Assembly (NCBI GenBank): GCA_030998225.1
Contig: JAPYXD010000678.1
Coordinates: 2,886,501-2,950,500 of the forward strand
Direction of reading: 5' to 3'
From: Diplolepis rosae
Taxonomy: Eukaryota; Arthropoda; Insecta; Hymenoptera; Diplolepididae
DNA: 64,000 bases
A model generated the notes under the pieces. The model saw only the letters and a program-made list of their open reading frames with translations. It was not told where the DNA came from and ran no database searches. The first letter of the stretch is position 1. Each line of letters starts with the position of its first letter. This document shows positions 1-12,654 of this stretch, piece by piece. A program made the translations under genes and the position numbers.

Positions 1-328
1 CGGTGGACTGTGGCCTGGCGGACCTGGCTGTACGGCTGTATTCGCTATTAGCTGAATGCACCTCCTTTCTTGGCATGCCTGCCTGCCTGCCTAACTGGTG
101 CCGACACTGCCGACTGCGGCATCAACTGGCAAACTGGCATCCATCGTATCCCAAGAAAACGATAGCAACGATTGGCGCCAGATCCAATAAAAAATCAATT
201 ATAGTCTTGACAAAGAATTCTACTCCAAATTAACGTCGACTTTTTAAAGCTTTGAAACTCAAACCTACTGCCTTTTTTTTACATATTTTAATCTTTAAAT
301 TTCAAATGGAAAAGGAAATTCAATTTAC
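1..328. other. Left edge, unassigned
   Basis: The first ~200 bases are much richer in G+C than the rest and contain a short CTGCC-type run near position 85. A 76-codon open frame crosses it but shows no recognisable domain. It could be the end of an exon, a 5' leader or a transposon fragment that starts outside the window. I see no supported gene. Confidence 0.3.
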
Positions 329-332
329 TTAA

Positions 333-651
333 GGCCATGTCTTACTTATCCAATCCCTACCTTATTGACACTTTTTTTACACCTTCGCATTTCCACATTA
401 ATTGAAATATCGAGTTAAAAATTCGAGTAATCGCGTTAAGAGCAGTAAAGAAAGTTTATCTGGTTTAAAAGTTTTATAATAAAAAAATTTTTTTTTTTTC
501 GTAATGTGAATATTTAGGAGCAGATAAACGTTACTTAGTGCTTTTTACATAATTAGCCGAAGATTTAACCTGATATCTCACTTAATGTGAAAATGCGAAG
601 TGCGAAAAAAAAGTGTCGGTAAGGTAGGGATCAGATAAGTAAGACATGGCC
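333..651. mobile_element. TTAA-flanked MITE 1
   Basis: The ends form inverted repeats of roughly 45 bp, beginning GGCCATGTCTTACTTATC, with the mirrored copy near 607-651. TTAA lies directly outside both ends (329-332 and 652-655), as expected for piggyBac-type insertion. There is no coding capacity, so this is a non-autonomous element of about 0.32 kb. The right TTAA is shared with the next element. Confidence 0.8.
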
Positions 652-655
652 TTAA

Positions 656-1011
656 GGCCATGGATCAACCAGATCACGTGACCAAATTCCTGTAAAAGTT
701 CGTGTAAGATAACTTTTTTCTTTTACAAAATATCCTCCTGAAAATTTGTAAAATACTACAGAACAGGATAGAGAACGTCTGTCAACTTTGTATGAGTGAA
801 AATTTTGCAAAAAATTTTACAGTTAACTGTAATTGTCGATGTTTTCGAATTTTTTTCAAAATTTTTACTAAAAAGAAGTTAACAGACGTGCTTTATTATC
901 TTTTGTTACGTTTCCCAAATTATCAGAAAGATACATTGTAAATTAAAAAAGTTATCTTACATGAACGGATAAATGTATAATTTAGTCACGTGGTCCGATT
1001 GATCCATGGCC
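656..1011. mobile_element. TTAA-flanked MITE 2
   Basis: Inverted ends begin GGCCATGGATCAA and contain CACGTGAC. A second inner match (TAAGATAACTTTTTT) is mirrored near 945-960. TTAA flanks both sides (652-655 and 1012-1015). It shares only the outermost GGCCATG with MITE 1, so it is a sister subfamily. A stray fragment of its right end appears to be present near 46608-46632. Confidence 0.8.
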
Positions 1012-1063
1012 TTAAAGGCATTTCATACTTAAAAAATAAGCAAATTTTATTGATTTTAAATTT

Positions 1064-1318
1064 CTGCATGTTTGTGTCCAAAATAGATAAAATTTGGATT
1101 TTAAAATTTTAAAAAATAGTCGAGAAGATGAAAACGGACGTAGATAGATGACTTTAGGTTTAAAAAATAGAAAAAAGTTCAATTTTAGCAAAAGCTATAG
1201 AGAAAATTTGTTTACTGTCTAAAGCAAACGTAGTTTATCTACGTTCGTTTGTATCTTCTCTACTATTTCCCAAATTTTTAAAACGAAATTTAATTTATTT
1301 TGGACACAAAGATGTCAG
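1064..1318. mobile_element. MITE with ~80-bp imperfect inverted ends
   Basis: The sequence from about 1070 (TTTGTGTCCAAAATA) is mirrored at about 1230-1310 with scattered mismatches, giving a foldable element of ~255 bp without an open frame. Target duplication is not obvious, so the superfamily is unknown. Confidence 0.6.
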
Positions 1319-1455
1319 AACTGGACCAAGTTGTTCACATCAACTGACATCAACTTGCTATTTTTCTTAAGTATCACATGCCTGGTCACGTGACTAGACT
1401 CCTACTTTACCGACATTTCAGTTTGTGTTACCCCATTTCTATAAAAATTAAGAAA

Positions 1456-2385
1456 TCAGGCCTCACAGTCCCTTTGGGATAAAAAATAGGGTGTATAGCG
1501 AACTTTTTTACGCCCATAGGGTACATTTTTTTAACAAAAAATTAGGTATGAAAGAAAGTTATTAAAAAGAATAAACTCTTAGTAAAAGTTAAATAAAGAC
1601 GTAATACTTTTTATTTTAGTAAGTAATAAATATATTCAAATTAATTAGTTGAATTTGAAAGAGCAGTCGACCGGCAATCGAAAGGCTTGGCCTCGAATCC
1701 CAGCGCAGTCGAAAGCGTCTTTATTTCCACAGAAAGATTTTCAAATTCAATAAATATATTCATATTTTCGTACACAACTGCACTTCACAAATTTTCGGAC
1801 GTGAGTATTAAATAGGAAATTACCTACATATCATGACTATGTATGCAAGTCTAATTAAATTAAATTTCAATTAACTCTCAACAAAATTTCCTTTTTTTTA
1901 AATGTTTTATTCTTTGGTTAAAGAATGAATGTTATTTCTTTAAATTTCAGTCTTTTCATTAATAAGTATACTTCTAATAACACAATATGAGTTTTCTTGA
2001 CTTCATTTTAAGTTTAAATAAATTACTAAAACAATATTACTGTAACGGTTACATTTATGGACTTCTTTTTAAATTCTTAGGTTCATTGAGATTGTTTTAC
2101 CTAATACACCTAACACTAACATATCGTTCGTCGCTAATGTTATTGACAAAGGCAGTGCATAAATCGACCAATCATAATTTCTTGAATAAAAGCGCTCGAA
2201 ATTTAAATATTATTTAATGACAGATTCAAAATATTGAGGTCATTAGAAGAATGCAACGTTTGTATACCTCGATTTTATCCAAATTTTAAAAAATGCACAC
2301 TAATGGCTGAAAAAAAAGTACTTTAGGGACCTCAACTGAATATAGAGGACAATAGGGGATATAGGAACCGGTCTGTGAGGCCTGA
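1456..2385. mobile_element. Non-autonomous DNA transposon, TCAGGCCTCACAG ends
   Basis: A 16-bp imperfect terminal inverted repeat (TCAGGCCTCACAG at both ends) encloses ~930 bp. The pentamer AGAAA directly flanks both ends (1451-1455, 2386-2390), a plausible 5-bp target duplication. The interior has no convincing transposase; a 76-codon frame at 1987-2217 is AT-rich and featureless. A piece of the tRNA-derived SINE sits inside at 1637-1757. Confidence 0.5.
1637..1757 (+). repeat. Truncated tRNA-derived SINE fragment
   Basis: Bases 1661-1740 match the tRNA-like segment at 26581-26660, including the B-box region (CTCGAATCCCAG) and the CACAGAAAGATTTTC tail. The A-box half is missing. Directly upstream is the segment TTCAAATTAATTAGTTG, which in the 26-kb copies lies elsewhere and on the other strand, so this copy is rearranged and not simply 5' truncated. 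Confidence 0.65.
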
Positions 2386-4445
2386 AGAAATATAACTGAA
2401 AATTTATAGAATTGAATAAATGTTCATAATTATGAAAAATTTTTTTTGAAATAATCTCTGCGAAATTGAAAGGAAATTAAATTTGTGGGTCCATCAGGCA
2501 GCGATGTTTATCAAAAATTGATTTAGAAATATTGTTTTCGTTTTTTTCAAACGGCTGCCATTTTTATAATAATGCATAATCTATTTCAAAGTTAATCTAC
2601 ATTTATGTTGTATTCTTGAATCTACAAAAAAGACTAAATGTGCTGTTAAATAACTCGTATCTAGTAAATGACTATTTCAAAGCAAAAGTTGATAAATTCA
2701 TGAAAAGATTTAAAGACAGACTTGCCTGGAATAGTAATAACTGATTTCCCTTGTACGAATCAACCATAATTTTATTTCGCAATACTTTTACAGAATGTTT
2801 CGATCCAGCGGAATATACTAGGTACGCGTAAAAGGTAACGGGTACAGTGCGCATGGATATTCGTATAGCGTTATGTCAATCAAAAATATTAAAATTATAA
2901 TCGCTTTCTTCGATAAAGATAATTTACAACATTCACCTTTTTTCACTTCTTAATACTACCTGACAATGAAAATTTAAAGTATATCTTCCTGTTTTCTTTA
3001 CCTTTGTGTTCGTGTACCTGGAAATTGTGTAGCATCCCTGTCTGTGTGTAAGACATTTACATGAGACAGTTTTATCAAGTCAATATTTACGCATTCTCGC
3101 TTATAACAATTAACGCCGTATGTTCTTTCAACGGTTATCACGCTACAAATCCGTTAATTTGTAATAGAATAAAATCACACTTAGTGACAGTGAACTCGTG
3201 GTGGAACAAAACTAAAAAGATTTAGATGTTAAAGCTAGGCGCTGAACAATGATTAATTTTGATAGTTCTTAAAATGAAAAATTACTATGATCTAACAGCA
3301 ATACTAATTAAAATTTGAAGTGAATTTGTGGTTTGTAAACTATAAACTAGTATTTTACAATAATTGAATAATTTTATTTCTTATAACTTACATTACTAAA
3401 ATTTTGTTCACTTAGTCATTCAGTAATTAAAAATATTTAGAGAAGAAAATTCTATTTACGAGTTAAGCATTAATGGGAAGATGAAATTGCACAGCGAAAA
3501 TTATGAACTACATTTTTTAAAGCGATAAAAAGACAAATAACTTTAAAATGAGTAATTGTTTCAGTAGCAATTTTATTAAACATTTGAAGAATTACCTTTT
3601 TGAATGTAATTTAGAATTATAATTCATTGGCGCCCAGCTTTAGTAGCAATAATTGATAAGAGAATTAGAGCGGAACATCGCCTTTTAGTAATAGCCATAG
3701 TTTTAAAGAAATGCTTTTAAATATTTTTTAACAAGATCAAGTTACTTGTGAAAAGTCTTTTTCAGAATGCATATGACAAGAACTGTCTAGTTATTTACTC
3801 TTTCCTGTAAAGCACTCATCTCCCTTATCGCCTTTAATAAAAATCACTGATCCTATTTATTTATTTGGTGTTAGCAGTATTTTTTTTGTAATCACTTACA
3901 GTTTTTCTTCCGATTTTGTGTTACAAAATGCATGATAATAATTACTATGAAAATTTGCTGTTTACATACAGTTTTTACGCTATTTGATCGATGTTCCATG
4001 CAAGTTGTGAGTTCCTTACGCTGATACAGCTCAAAAGATCAAAAGGACAAAGAGGCCCTCCCTACGTGATGTAACAATAATGTAACTGAACAGTCAATAA
4101 TGTTGCACCCAAGTGTATAATGCTGGTACAATTGTTACATACTCTTTATAGCACATTAATTAATATAAAGATAGATGAAATATTAACAGGATACTAAAAC
4201 GTTTCATTTCTTGTTGTACCTACTCAGTTAGCTTTGCATAACCGAGTAAGTACTGCTTGAATTAAAAAACAAAATACATAGTGAACGAGTCAGTAGCGTG
4301 TATTTTTTTTATCAAGAGCCAGGGTAGGAGTTTATAATTTTTGGAGTCAAAATTACCTCAAACATCTGTCACCTCGCCTGAGACGAGAAGTATATCAGTA
4401 GTAAATTATTGATTATAGTGGAATAACGGCGTTACTAATTGGTGG
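2386..4445. other. AT-rich intergenic DNA and ubiquilin 3' flank
   Basis: No supported gene is visible. The stretch next to the ubiquilin stop codon (roughly 3.85-4.44 kb) probably includes the 3' untranslated region of that minus-strand gene; polyadenylation-type TTTATT hexamers (plus-strand reading) occur around 3854. The remainder is ordinary AT-rich sequence. Confidence 0.4.
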
Positions 4446-7400
4446 TTAGCTCATAGAAACTTGTCCATTGGCCAGTAATCTTTCAACAGCGGCGTTTATA
4501 TCTCCGAATGTTGCAATTAGTGCTGAATAAAATATTGAGGGAAAAAATAAGTTTACACTCAAATATAGATATTGTTTTTGTAGGAAATCAAGCTGTTTAC
4601 CTTGTAAATTAGCGTCTCTGTTTACAAAACCCATTGCCGTAAGTTGTTCGAGCTGTGCCCTATAACGTTCTTCTGGTGGAGGTAACTGACCATCCGTTTC
4701 AACTCCTTGATTCAATGCCATTGCCGATACCTAATAGTCACAAATATAACGTGAAATAAGAATAATTCAATTATCAAAATGATAAAGTGTCTTTGAACAA
4801 ATTTGTTGAAATAATTTTAACAATAACAAACCATTCGAGCCATAAATTGGGAAAAAGCCTGTTGTTGGTTTGGATCTGTTGGTGGAGCAGGGGTTGCATT
4901 TGGTGATGTAGTTCCTGTAGCTGGGACAGCTGGCGTTGTTGGTGGAACAGTGAGACCCATGCTGGAATGAAGTCAAATCACATTTGAGATTCTGATCGAG
5001 TTTTAAGAAAAGATAACAAAAAGACATTTACTTTTCAACCAGCTCAGGAGCAACAGTCCTCAGTTGCTCCATACCTTGTTGAATTTGCATGATGGCTGCT
5101 AGAGCTTCAGGGTTGGAGACAACATTTTGTATCTGTGGATTCTGCATTTGCTGTATTAAAGCAGGCATCATGGTCCTCATCTGCTCTTGCATTTGAGAGT
5201 TCAATCTAAAGAAAGGATTCGCTGAAATAACTCTGTTCGCCATGTCGGGATCAGCGGCCATAGCTTCTAACATAGAGCGCGTATAGGGTGCGTTTAGCAA
5301 ATTCCGCATGAGAGTCGGATTCTCCATTATTTGTGTTCTGAGACTCTGTATTCCTGGGGATCCAAAGAGTCCTGCTCCTTGACCTGTGGATGGTGGTGTT
5401 GTAGTGGCGTTGGTCTCACTCTGGTCTGGATTCCATGGATTGGGTAACGGATCCCTATTTTCTTGGCCCTGTTGAGGATTTGGCTGATTGTCTGGACCAT
5501 TATTTTCGACTAAGGCTGCAAAAGGGTTTCTCTGATTAGCTGCCGCTGCTAGCATAGGTTCTTGAATGTCTCTATACATGCGGCGAAGGGCACTATAACC
5601 ACCAGGAATACTTTCCAAATTTGAAAGTGCTCTGTCATGTGTACGCATCAGTTCCTGTAGCATCGAAGGATTGCGAGCTAGTTCCATGGTTTGACTAAAA
5701 AAATTTTTAAATCAGAATTAAGATTTGAAAAAGAAAAAAGTTACGAATGTATAATCTAGTCAAATAAATGATACAAATTTAATTCACAGTTACCGCAAAA
5801 GTTCTGGATTATTTAACATATGACTGATCTCTGGATTTCGTTGCATCAGTTCTTGCATCTGTGGATTTGCGGTTACCAAAGCACGCATATTTTCGGGATC
5901 ATTCATCAAACTTTGTACTAACGGATTGTCAAGTACTTGTCTCATCGTTTCTGGATTTGACAACAGTTCACGTTGCATCCGCTGCTGCAATTCTATAAAA
6001 TTACCTGATCCCATTCCAAGGCTTTCCAAACCAACGAGACCTCCTAGGCTTCCCAAGCCAAAAGGACTGACACCTATATCAGATGATCCTTTAAATATGA
6101 ATTAAATGTTGATTAAATTCTGTCTTAGTGGAAATTAAACAAACTGATAATTTTCCACTAAAAAGGAGTAGTCCTTGCCAACTTATCACATGATTTTTTT
6201 ATATTAAAATCAGATTTGACTGAAAAATAACAATCTTCGAAAAAAAATATTTATTTTATATTTTCTTCATTTTTCACGATCCTTTTAGAAGCTTTTGGTG
6301 GAATGCTCTACAGTAGGTATTGAGAATTTCAAAAGAATGCAAATAATTATATTGAAGAAATCGTTTTTATGACGTAAGTAAAGCTGATATTTTGCAAATT
6401 TTACTCTAGACACAGAAGCGCATCCGAGAATATTCACAATTAATACTTATACAGAAAATACCTATATAAAGCGTATTATAGAATATTAAAAATAACAGAT
6501 AATTGCTGCAAGGATATAAAGCGTACGAAATTTTGAAAAGATGGGGCAAAAGTTATTGAACATTACCGTCACAAGGAATAAGTTTATTGCTAACTTTGTG
6601 GCAGATTTAATTACAAATTAGGTTTCTTCTAAGCATTTTGCATTCATTTACATTTATTATTCATCCATTGTTTGAAACTACCCACTTTAGAGCGAATCTC
6701 CTTCAATAACTTTCAGTCAACTCTTATTTTAATGAAATAATTTTCAGGATAATTTGACACGGAAACTACCAAAACAGAAAAATAATGATTAAAGTATGAG
6801 AAATGTGTTTTGAAATAATTTAAGCTCTATACGACGAAAAAGTTCATCATAAAAAGCAACAATATTCATCTATGTAATATTTAAAATAGGGCAATGACTC
6901 AGCAATACATATAGAGCTGATTAACTGTTAAGTACTATGATGGGTAACTTATTGAATGTTTAATCAGTGCGAACAATGTCCATATATTATTTCGTACAGG
7001 AGTAACGTATATTTTAATATAAACTGTATTTATCAAAATAATACGTGTATAGTTCAATTTATTTTTCATATTATCACAAAAAGTTTAATTAAAATATTCA
7101 TAGAAATAATTTTATTCAATCACAATGAATCATACTACTATAATTATATAGGCATAACTATTATTACTATTATAATATTATTATATCGTACAGAACCAAG
7201 TAAAAAAAAAAAACTTTTTAAAAATACACCAGGAATGAATACGTTCTTTTATATATGAATATCAGTAGTTCGAAAAAACTTGCCACATATTTCAATCATA
7301 ATTGAACTAAAAAATTCTGGATTGGGGATTTACAAAAATTCTGAGAAAATATTGTTCTTCATTAAAATTGCAATTTCTGAAATTAACTTTTAGTTGTAGT

Positions 7401-8235
7401 GTATCAAATAAATAGTAACAAAAAGTACGAAAATTTGAGTCAGTTAACTTTATGTAGACATATATGTGTATATTAACGACTAAAATAAACTTTAAATCAT
7501 TTTTCACCACATCCGATGTGTTTAAATCTAAAATAACTTTAAACTTCATAGAAAGATAGTTTTTGAATAGATCTTCAAAAACTTAAATATGGTACTTAAC
7601 TTACATAAAGCATGAATTTAACAAGTCGCGTAGATTAAAAATTAATGGTGTCGAATTAAATTTAAGAAGTAAGAAGCCTGACACTTGTTACAATGAATAT
7701 TTTTTCATTAGAAGGTCGTATCATAAGCTAATAGAAAAAAATAAAAATATGTACGTCTTAAAAAATAAAGCAATCGTAGATAGTTCAAAAATTTAAAACG
7801 TTTGACTTACCCGGGTTTCTCTGTGGATTGGCTGATGTGTCTTGATTCGATTGAGTGCCAGCAGCTCGAGGTGATTTGATAACAAGATGTACTGTCAAGC
7901 CATCCTTGACATTATGCGTACCCAGAGTTTCATGATCCTTCATAATCTTTCCAGCGAATATGAGACACAGCTGGTCAGGTTGGGTTTCAAATTTCTTGGC
8001 AACTGCTTCCTTGAACTACGAAATTTATAAAAACTGACAATTAAAACTATAACAGGTCTTGGAAAAAAAAGAAATCCTACAAAAACACCTTAAAAATAAA
8101 GATTATGCTTATACCTCTTCTAAAAAAACTTACGTCTTTGATCGATGCATCCTCCTCGATTTCCATGCTGTGTTTGTCTTTCGGCGTTTTGATATTCACG
8201 GTAATTTTCTTCTTCGTGTCCTGGCCCTCTGCCAT
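4446..8235 (-). CDS. Ubqn: Ubiquilin (UBL-STI1-UBA shuttle factor), 7 coding exons
   Basis: This gene encodes a ubiquilin-family shuttle factor that links ubiquitinated clients to the proteasome and autophagy in the cytosol. Coding exons on the minus strand are 8134-8235, 7811-8015, 5794-6088, 5032-5694, 4832-4961, 4601-4730 and 4446-4522. All introns are GT-AG and phases agree, giving 1602 nt or 533 codons plus stop, close to the usual insect length. The N-terminal ubiquitin-like domain (about residues 11-82) spans exons 1-2. STI1-type repeats with NPE/NPQ motifs occupy about residues 125-250 and 300-420. The C-terminal UBA domain is at about 488-530 with the MGF loop at 498-500. The start is the ATG opening [10 protein letters not shown]. 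The longest intron (6089-7810) is AT-rich and carries no obvious gene. Identification is by sequence recognition; confidence is very high. Confidence 0.96.
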
Positions 8236-8480
8236 CTTGAATTGCTAGATGACTCGCTGTTTTCGACGTTCTTGATTTTCAGTGGTCCGATATATACCAC
8301 TACTGTCAGGATGTTAGAACACTTGATTTCACGCCACTTTGCTGATCACACTTTTGGTTTCGTTTCGGAAAAGCTCTATGCAGAATTTCGCGTGACTTTT
8401 TTCCCCCGAGGAAGTGCAAAACACATAGAGCGGCTCCATGCGAAAGAAAACCGCCTACGTGGTCTTCTTTAATCTACTTT
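8236..8480 (-). promoter_or_regulatory. Ubiquilin 5' leader and promoter region
   Basis: This is the upstream flank of the ubiquilin start codon. It is less AT-rich than its surroundings and has no clear TATA box, as often seen for housekeeping genes. The plus-strand 137-codon frame at 8059-8472 is antisense to exon 1 and the leader and is not considered coding. The transcription start cannot be fixed from sequence alone. Confidence 0.45.
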
Positions 8481-8522
8481 CAACCTCTAATGCATACTGT
8501 CGCATATACGAACATTTATATA

Positions 8523-8678
8523 CAGCGTGGGCACGAGTGGGTTGAAGAATAGGAATATAGTGTTAAGACTTTAGTTTACTGTATATAATCTGTTTTACCG
8601 ACTGAGAAAAATGCATTGTATGCTAAACTGTTTTATACTATACAATTCCTATTCTGCAACCCACTCGTGCCCACCCTA
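8523..8678. mobile_element. Short MITE with GTGGGCACGAGTGGG ends
   Basis: About 40 bp at the left (GTGGGCACGAGTGGGTTG) is mirrored at 8640-8678, flanked by TA on both sides. The element is ~156 bp and non-coding. The TA duplication suggests a Tc1/mariner-mobilised MITE. Confidence 0.7.
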
Positions 8679-8779
8679 TATATTTCAATTAATATTTTTG
8701 ATTTTCTTTACATCAGATGTCTAGACTCGCTAATTTATTGCTTTTATCAGTTTTTAATATTATTTAATGAAAATCACTT

Positions 8780-8931
8780 AAGGTGCCATCCTATGACTGC
8801 CGAAAACGCAAAGCAGAAAACAAACAGCCAATTACAGAACACCTTTAAGAAGAAAGAAATCTAATGATCTTCTGTAACTGGCTGTCCCTTTTCTGCTTTG
8901 CGTTTTCTGCTGTCATGGGATTTCACCTTTA
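8780..8931. mobile_element. Hairpin MITE with GCAAAGCAGAAAA arms
   Basis: Two ~60-bp arms (8780-8840 and 8870-8931), containing AAAACGCAAAGCAGAAAA and its complement, form a near-complete hairpin with a short loop. The apparent 82-codon frame over the left arm is incidental. No target duplication is certain. The next ~130 bases (8935-9066) look like a decayed relative with matching AGCCCT/AGGGCT ends. Confidence 0.65.
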
Positions 8932-9066
8932 GGATGCAGCCCTATGGAATCGTAAACCGAAAGCGTAAACAGAAAACCATGAGAGTGAAAGGGACACACA
9001 GATACACCTCTTTTTTTCTCTCTTATGATTTTTTTGCTTAGCGCTTTGGTTTTAAGCAGGGCTGTA

Positions 9067-10881
9067 AACGTAAATTACCTGTTCTAAATTTCTCGAATAA
9101 TTGTCTGTCCTTTTTTGTCAAGCTTCGATAAAAGAGATACATTCGAGTTTTTCAACGCACAATAAGGGCGTAGTCCCATGTCGAGGATAATCAGGGTTGC
9201 AAAGTTACGCGTAACTTGAGGTTTTCTCTGTAAATTACATAAATTATGTAAATTACGTAAAATACGTATAAAACTGTAGTTAATTACATATTCAAGATGA
9301 CGAACCTTAAAAGAGTATATATAACCCCTCTTATTGTGTTTGTTTATGCGATTAATTATATTTGAAATTTGAAACTGCATTGTTCTTAATTTGCTTAGGA
9401 TCGGCTTTTAGGTGACAGGTAATTTAATAACAATGAAAATCTGATTTATTTGCTTATTATCTTTTGATAATCACTGGAATATCAATAATTTATATAGAGA
9501 ACCTAGAGAAGTTATTAGTATATTACCAAACTACTGTAATATGTTATATTCAGATAAAGTAAATTTCTTTTCAATAAATAATATAGTAATATATAGACTT
9601 AATAATGTATCTTAATGTTCCCAAAAAGCAATTGATTGACCCAACGATCGTTACGTTTTGATTGAGTAAATTGAATTTAGGGAATAGCGAGGTGAGATTG
9701 TATAGTCATAAAGACATTCACAAACGACGTTTTCGGTTCTCGATAAATAGGCAATAGGTGCCCCATTATGTCGCAACTGAATGTATCATTTATTGCCCTC
9801 TCTTGGCGACGCATCTTATGGCAATCAATGCCGAATTCTCTAATGAAATTCGGTTGATTCGATAACGAGTTCCTATTGACTTTTTCTGAGATTATTTTTC
9901 TTCGAATGACGAACAATAGTTAAAACTCAATTATGGCACAATTCTCATCGATGGTGGCGATTACAATGAGTACATGCAGTTATTGGCAAATCTATTGTGA
10001 TTACCTCTACCATGCAGAGAATTCGTCATTTATGCGACAATTGATGACGGATAGAATAGCTTTCGTTAAATAGTCTTTTCTTTGCGTAAAGTGAAGTCCA
10101 ACGCAATACGATGAATTACTCATCATATATTATTTATTTAAATGACTTGAGTTCGTTATCATTCACAAGAAATTAAATTTTTCTGAAGAGATTGCATAAA
10201 ATCGTTTTTTAAATAAGCGATATGCGTACATAGAAAGAAAAAGTTATCCAAAAAATATTGGAAGTTTCTATCTTTGTTTGTAATTTGATGCCAGAATGGA
10301 AAAAAAATTACTCGAGGTAGTACAAGAATTTCTCATTTTTTCTAGTACAACTTTTTCAAGTTCTGCGGAAAAACTTGAGTTACTTCATGTCCACTAGAAA
10401 AATGAAAAATTGTTCTCACTATAATTTTGTTGAAATTAATTCTGCGCAACGGAAACTAGATGATCTAAATTAGTAAATTAATTCACGAATAGAATTGACC
10501 AATAATGGGTGATATATTGCAACAATGAATGACCGATAATACCCAATTTATTGCCCATTTATGACTGATCTATTGAGCAGTTTGCTCGTCTCTTTAGTAC
10601 GTCACATAATGATCCAATACAAGGGCATTCAAAATCGAGAAAATAATCTCCCAAAAACATCAACAACATCTCACAATTAAAGCCCCATAAGTCGTGTGCT
10701 TTAAAGGACATCCATGATTCAGCCATAAATGTTCTATTATTCAGTCTCATCTTACGTCATCTATTGCCCAATACAACTGAATTCAATTCACCGCCAATTC
10801 TACAATTGTTGCTCTAACTTTTCTTTTTGGGTTATGATCAAATTGTTATATAATTATTCTAACTTATTGTTTTATTTATGT
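9067..10881. other. Intergenic DNA with decayed repeats
   Basis: No gene is supported. Repetitive traces include TAAATTACATAAATTATG-type runs near 9230 and recurrent ATTGCCC or CAATAATGGG words across 9740-10790, which look like a degenerate word-type element. Short frames at 9084-9380 and 9677-9916 show no domain or codon signature. Confidence 0.35.
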
Positions 10882-11488
10882 TCCCTAGCGAACTGGCTGA
10901 ACGGTAGCTTTACGCTGTAGCGTAAAGTTATCGTAAAGCTATCGTAAAGTTATCGTAAAGTAGCATTATAATTCATGAATGAGGCAAAATAAACATTCAA
11001 AACGTTTTTATGCTTATTCTACGTTGAAAATACCGTTGACTGGTAATTGGAATATGCAATAGTTTTATTTATTTACGCTAAAAATAAAAAAACATAATAC
11101 CTGTCATTGAAGGCAGTGCAGTGGTTCACCTTTTGTGAAACGTCTTCGTTACAGTTGACCATTGGTTGAAGTGAGACACAACTATACTTTCATCTCACTC
11201 TAACAAATAGTCAGTCCTGACGGCGAAAACATGGAAAGTGATGAACCACTGCACTGCCTTCAATGACAGGTATTATGTTTTTGTAATTTTTAGCGAAAAT
11301 AAATAAAATTATTGCATATTTCAAATACCAGTTAACGTTATTTTTAACTTAGAATAAGGATAAAAACATTTTGAAATTTTATTTTGCCTTATTCATGAGT
11401 TATAATGCTACTTTACGATAACTTTACGATAGCTTTACGATAACTTTACGCTACAGCGTAAAGCTACCGTTCAGCCAGTTCGCTAGGG
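10882..11488. mobile_element. 607-bp MITE with ~270-bp arms
   Basis: The arms begin CCCTAGCGAACTGGCTGAAC and are mirrored to the last base at 11488. They enclose repeated ATCGTAAAG words near each end and meet around the GCAGTGCAGTGGTTCACC segment. Arm identity is very high, indicating a young element. There is no open frame of note and the target duplication is unclear, so the superfamily is not assigned. Confidence 0.85.
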
Positions 11489-12356
11489 TTAAAAAACGTC
11501 TGTAAGGTGGAATCGACTAAAAAATACAATTCTGGGAATGAGAATCATTCATCTCAAGAGGGGACTACGGAATTAGATAATCTTTTAAAAAAACGTAAAG
11601 TAAAATTTATAATCTTTCCAATGATACTTTATTTACAACAAAATAAAATAATATTGATAACTTTAATAATAAAAGAATGTTTTCATTCTGAATATATCAA
11701 ATTAATAATATTTAATAATTCCATATTCAAAAATCCAAACTCAAATTTTATTTTATTTGTAAGCTTAATTTTTTAACACTTCAGTAGTGAAGTCTTCGAG
11801 ATTCAAAAAGATAGTTTTATAAAGTCTATATCATTCGATTTCTAACTCAAGAAAAAAATTATTCATTGAAAAAAGTAATAAAAAAACATAAACTAAATTC
11901 AATAGTTATGTTATAATTTGTGCAAAATTAAGAATATTTTCTATTTTTTTTGTGAACCATCTTTACTATGAAATAATTTCAGCCACGGTAAATTCTTTTT
12001 AAGGTGGCTTGATCGTTTTTGAAAAAAATTACAGACTGCTCTGAAACTTAGAGATTGTCTTAATGAAATTTATCATTTTCAGAAAAAGATCGATTTTTGA
12101 ATCGATCTTCAAAAATCGATACCTTTTTCTGAAAAAGATAAATTTCTGTAAAATAACCTTTTTTTAAAATGTTTTATAACAATTGGAGATACAACTGTTA
12201 CTTACATATTTTGTCAATTTAAATTATCAAAATAAAAAAGTGTTTATATCAATAAAAAAGGAAATTAGGCTTAAAAAACACACTATATTTGCGAATCAGG
12301 AACGTTTTTTATTTTTTAAAATTGCACAATTTCTAAAGCAATGCGTATTATTAGTG
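11489..12356. other. AT-rich spacer with a small hairpin
   Basis: No gene is supported. A compact palindrome around 12080-12135 (AAAAAGATCGATTTTTGA and its mirror) is the only structured item. An 89-codon frame at 11507-11776 is AT-driven low complexity. Confidence 0.35.
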
Positions 12357-12605
12357 ATAAAGTTTCTCACATAAATATGAAGTATTACTATAAAGTTTAT
12401 AATATTAATATACTTTGAACTTTGCATATCACTTAAAGTATTATTTATGATAAAATTTCTGGCATAAATATGAAGTATTACTATAAAGTTTATAATATTA
12501 ATATACTTTGAACTTTGCATATCACTTAAAGTATTATTTATGATAAAATTTCTGGCATAAATATGAAGTATTATTTTAAAGTTTATAATATTAATATACT
12601 TTGTC
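12357..12605. repeat. Tandem repeat, 93-bp unit, ~2.6 copies
   Basis: The unit starting ATAAATATGAAGTATTA recurs at 12371, 12464 and 12557, giving an exact 93-bp period with very few differences between copies. It is non-coding. Confidence 0.9.
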
Positions 12606-12654
12606 TATCACATTAAGGATATTCTCGTGGTCGACACCTTGATCTCACTTTTAA

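Noticed and set aside
8059..8472. 137-codon plus-strand open frame
   Set aside because: It is antisense to ubiquilin exon 1 and its leader and has no domain; the real coding strand is the minus strand.
12357..12605. CRISPR-like array
   Set aside because: Only ~2.6 contiguous 93-bp units with no variable spacers; this is a plain tandem repeat in a eukaryotic genome.
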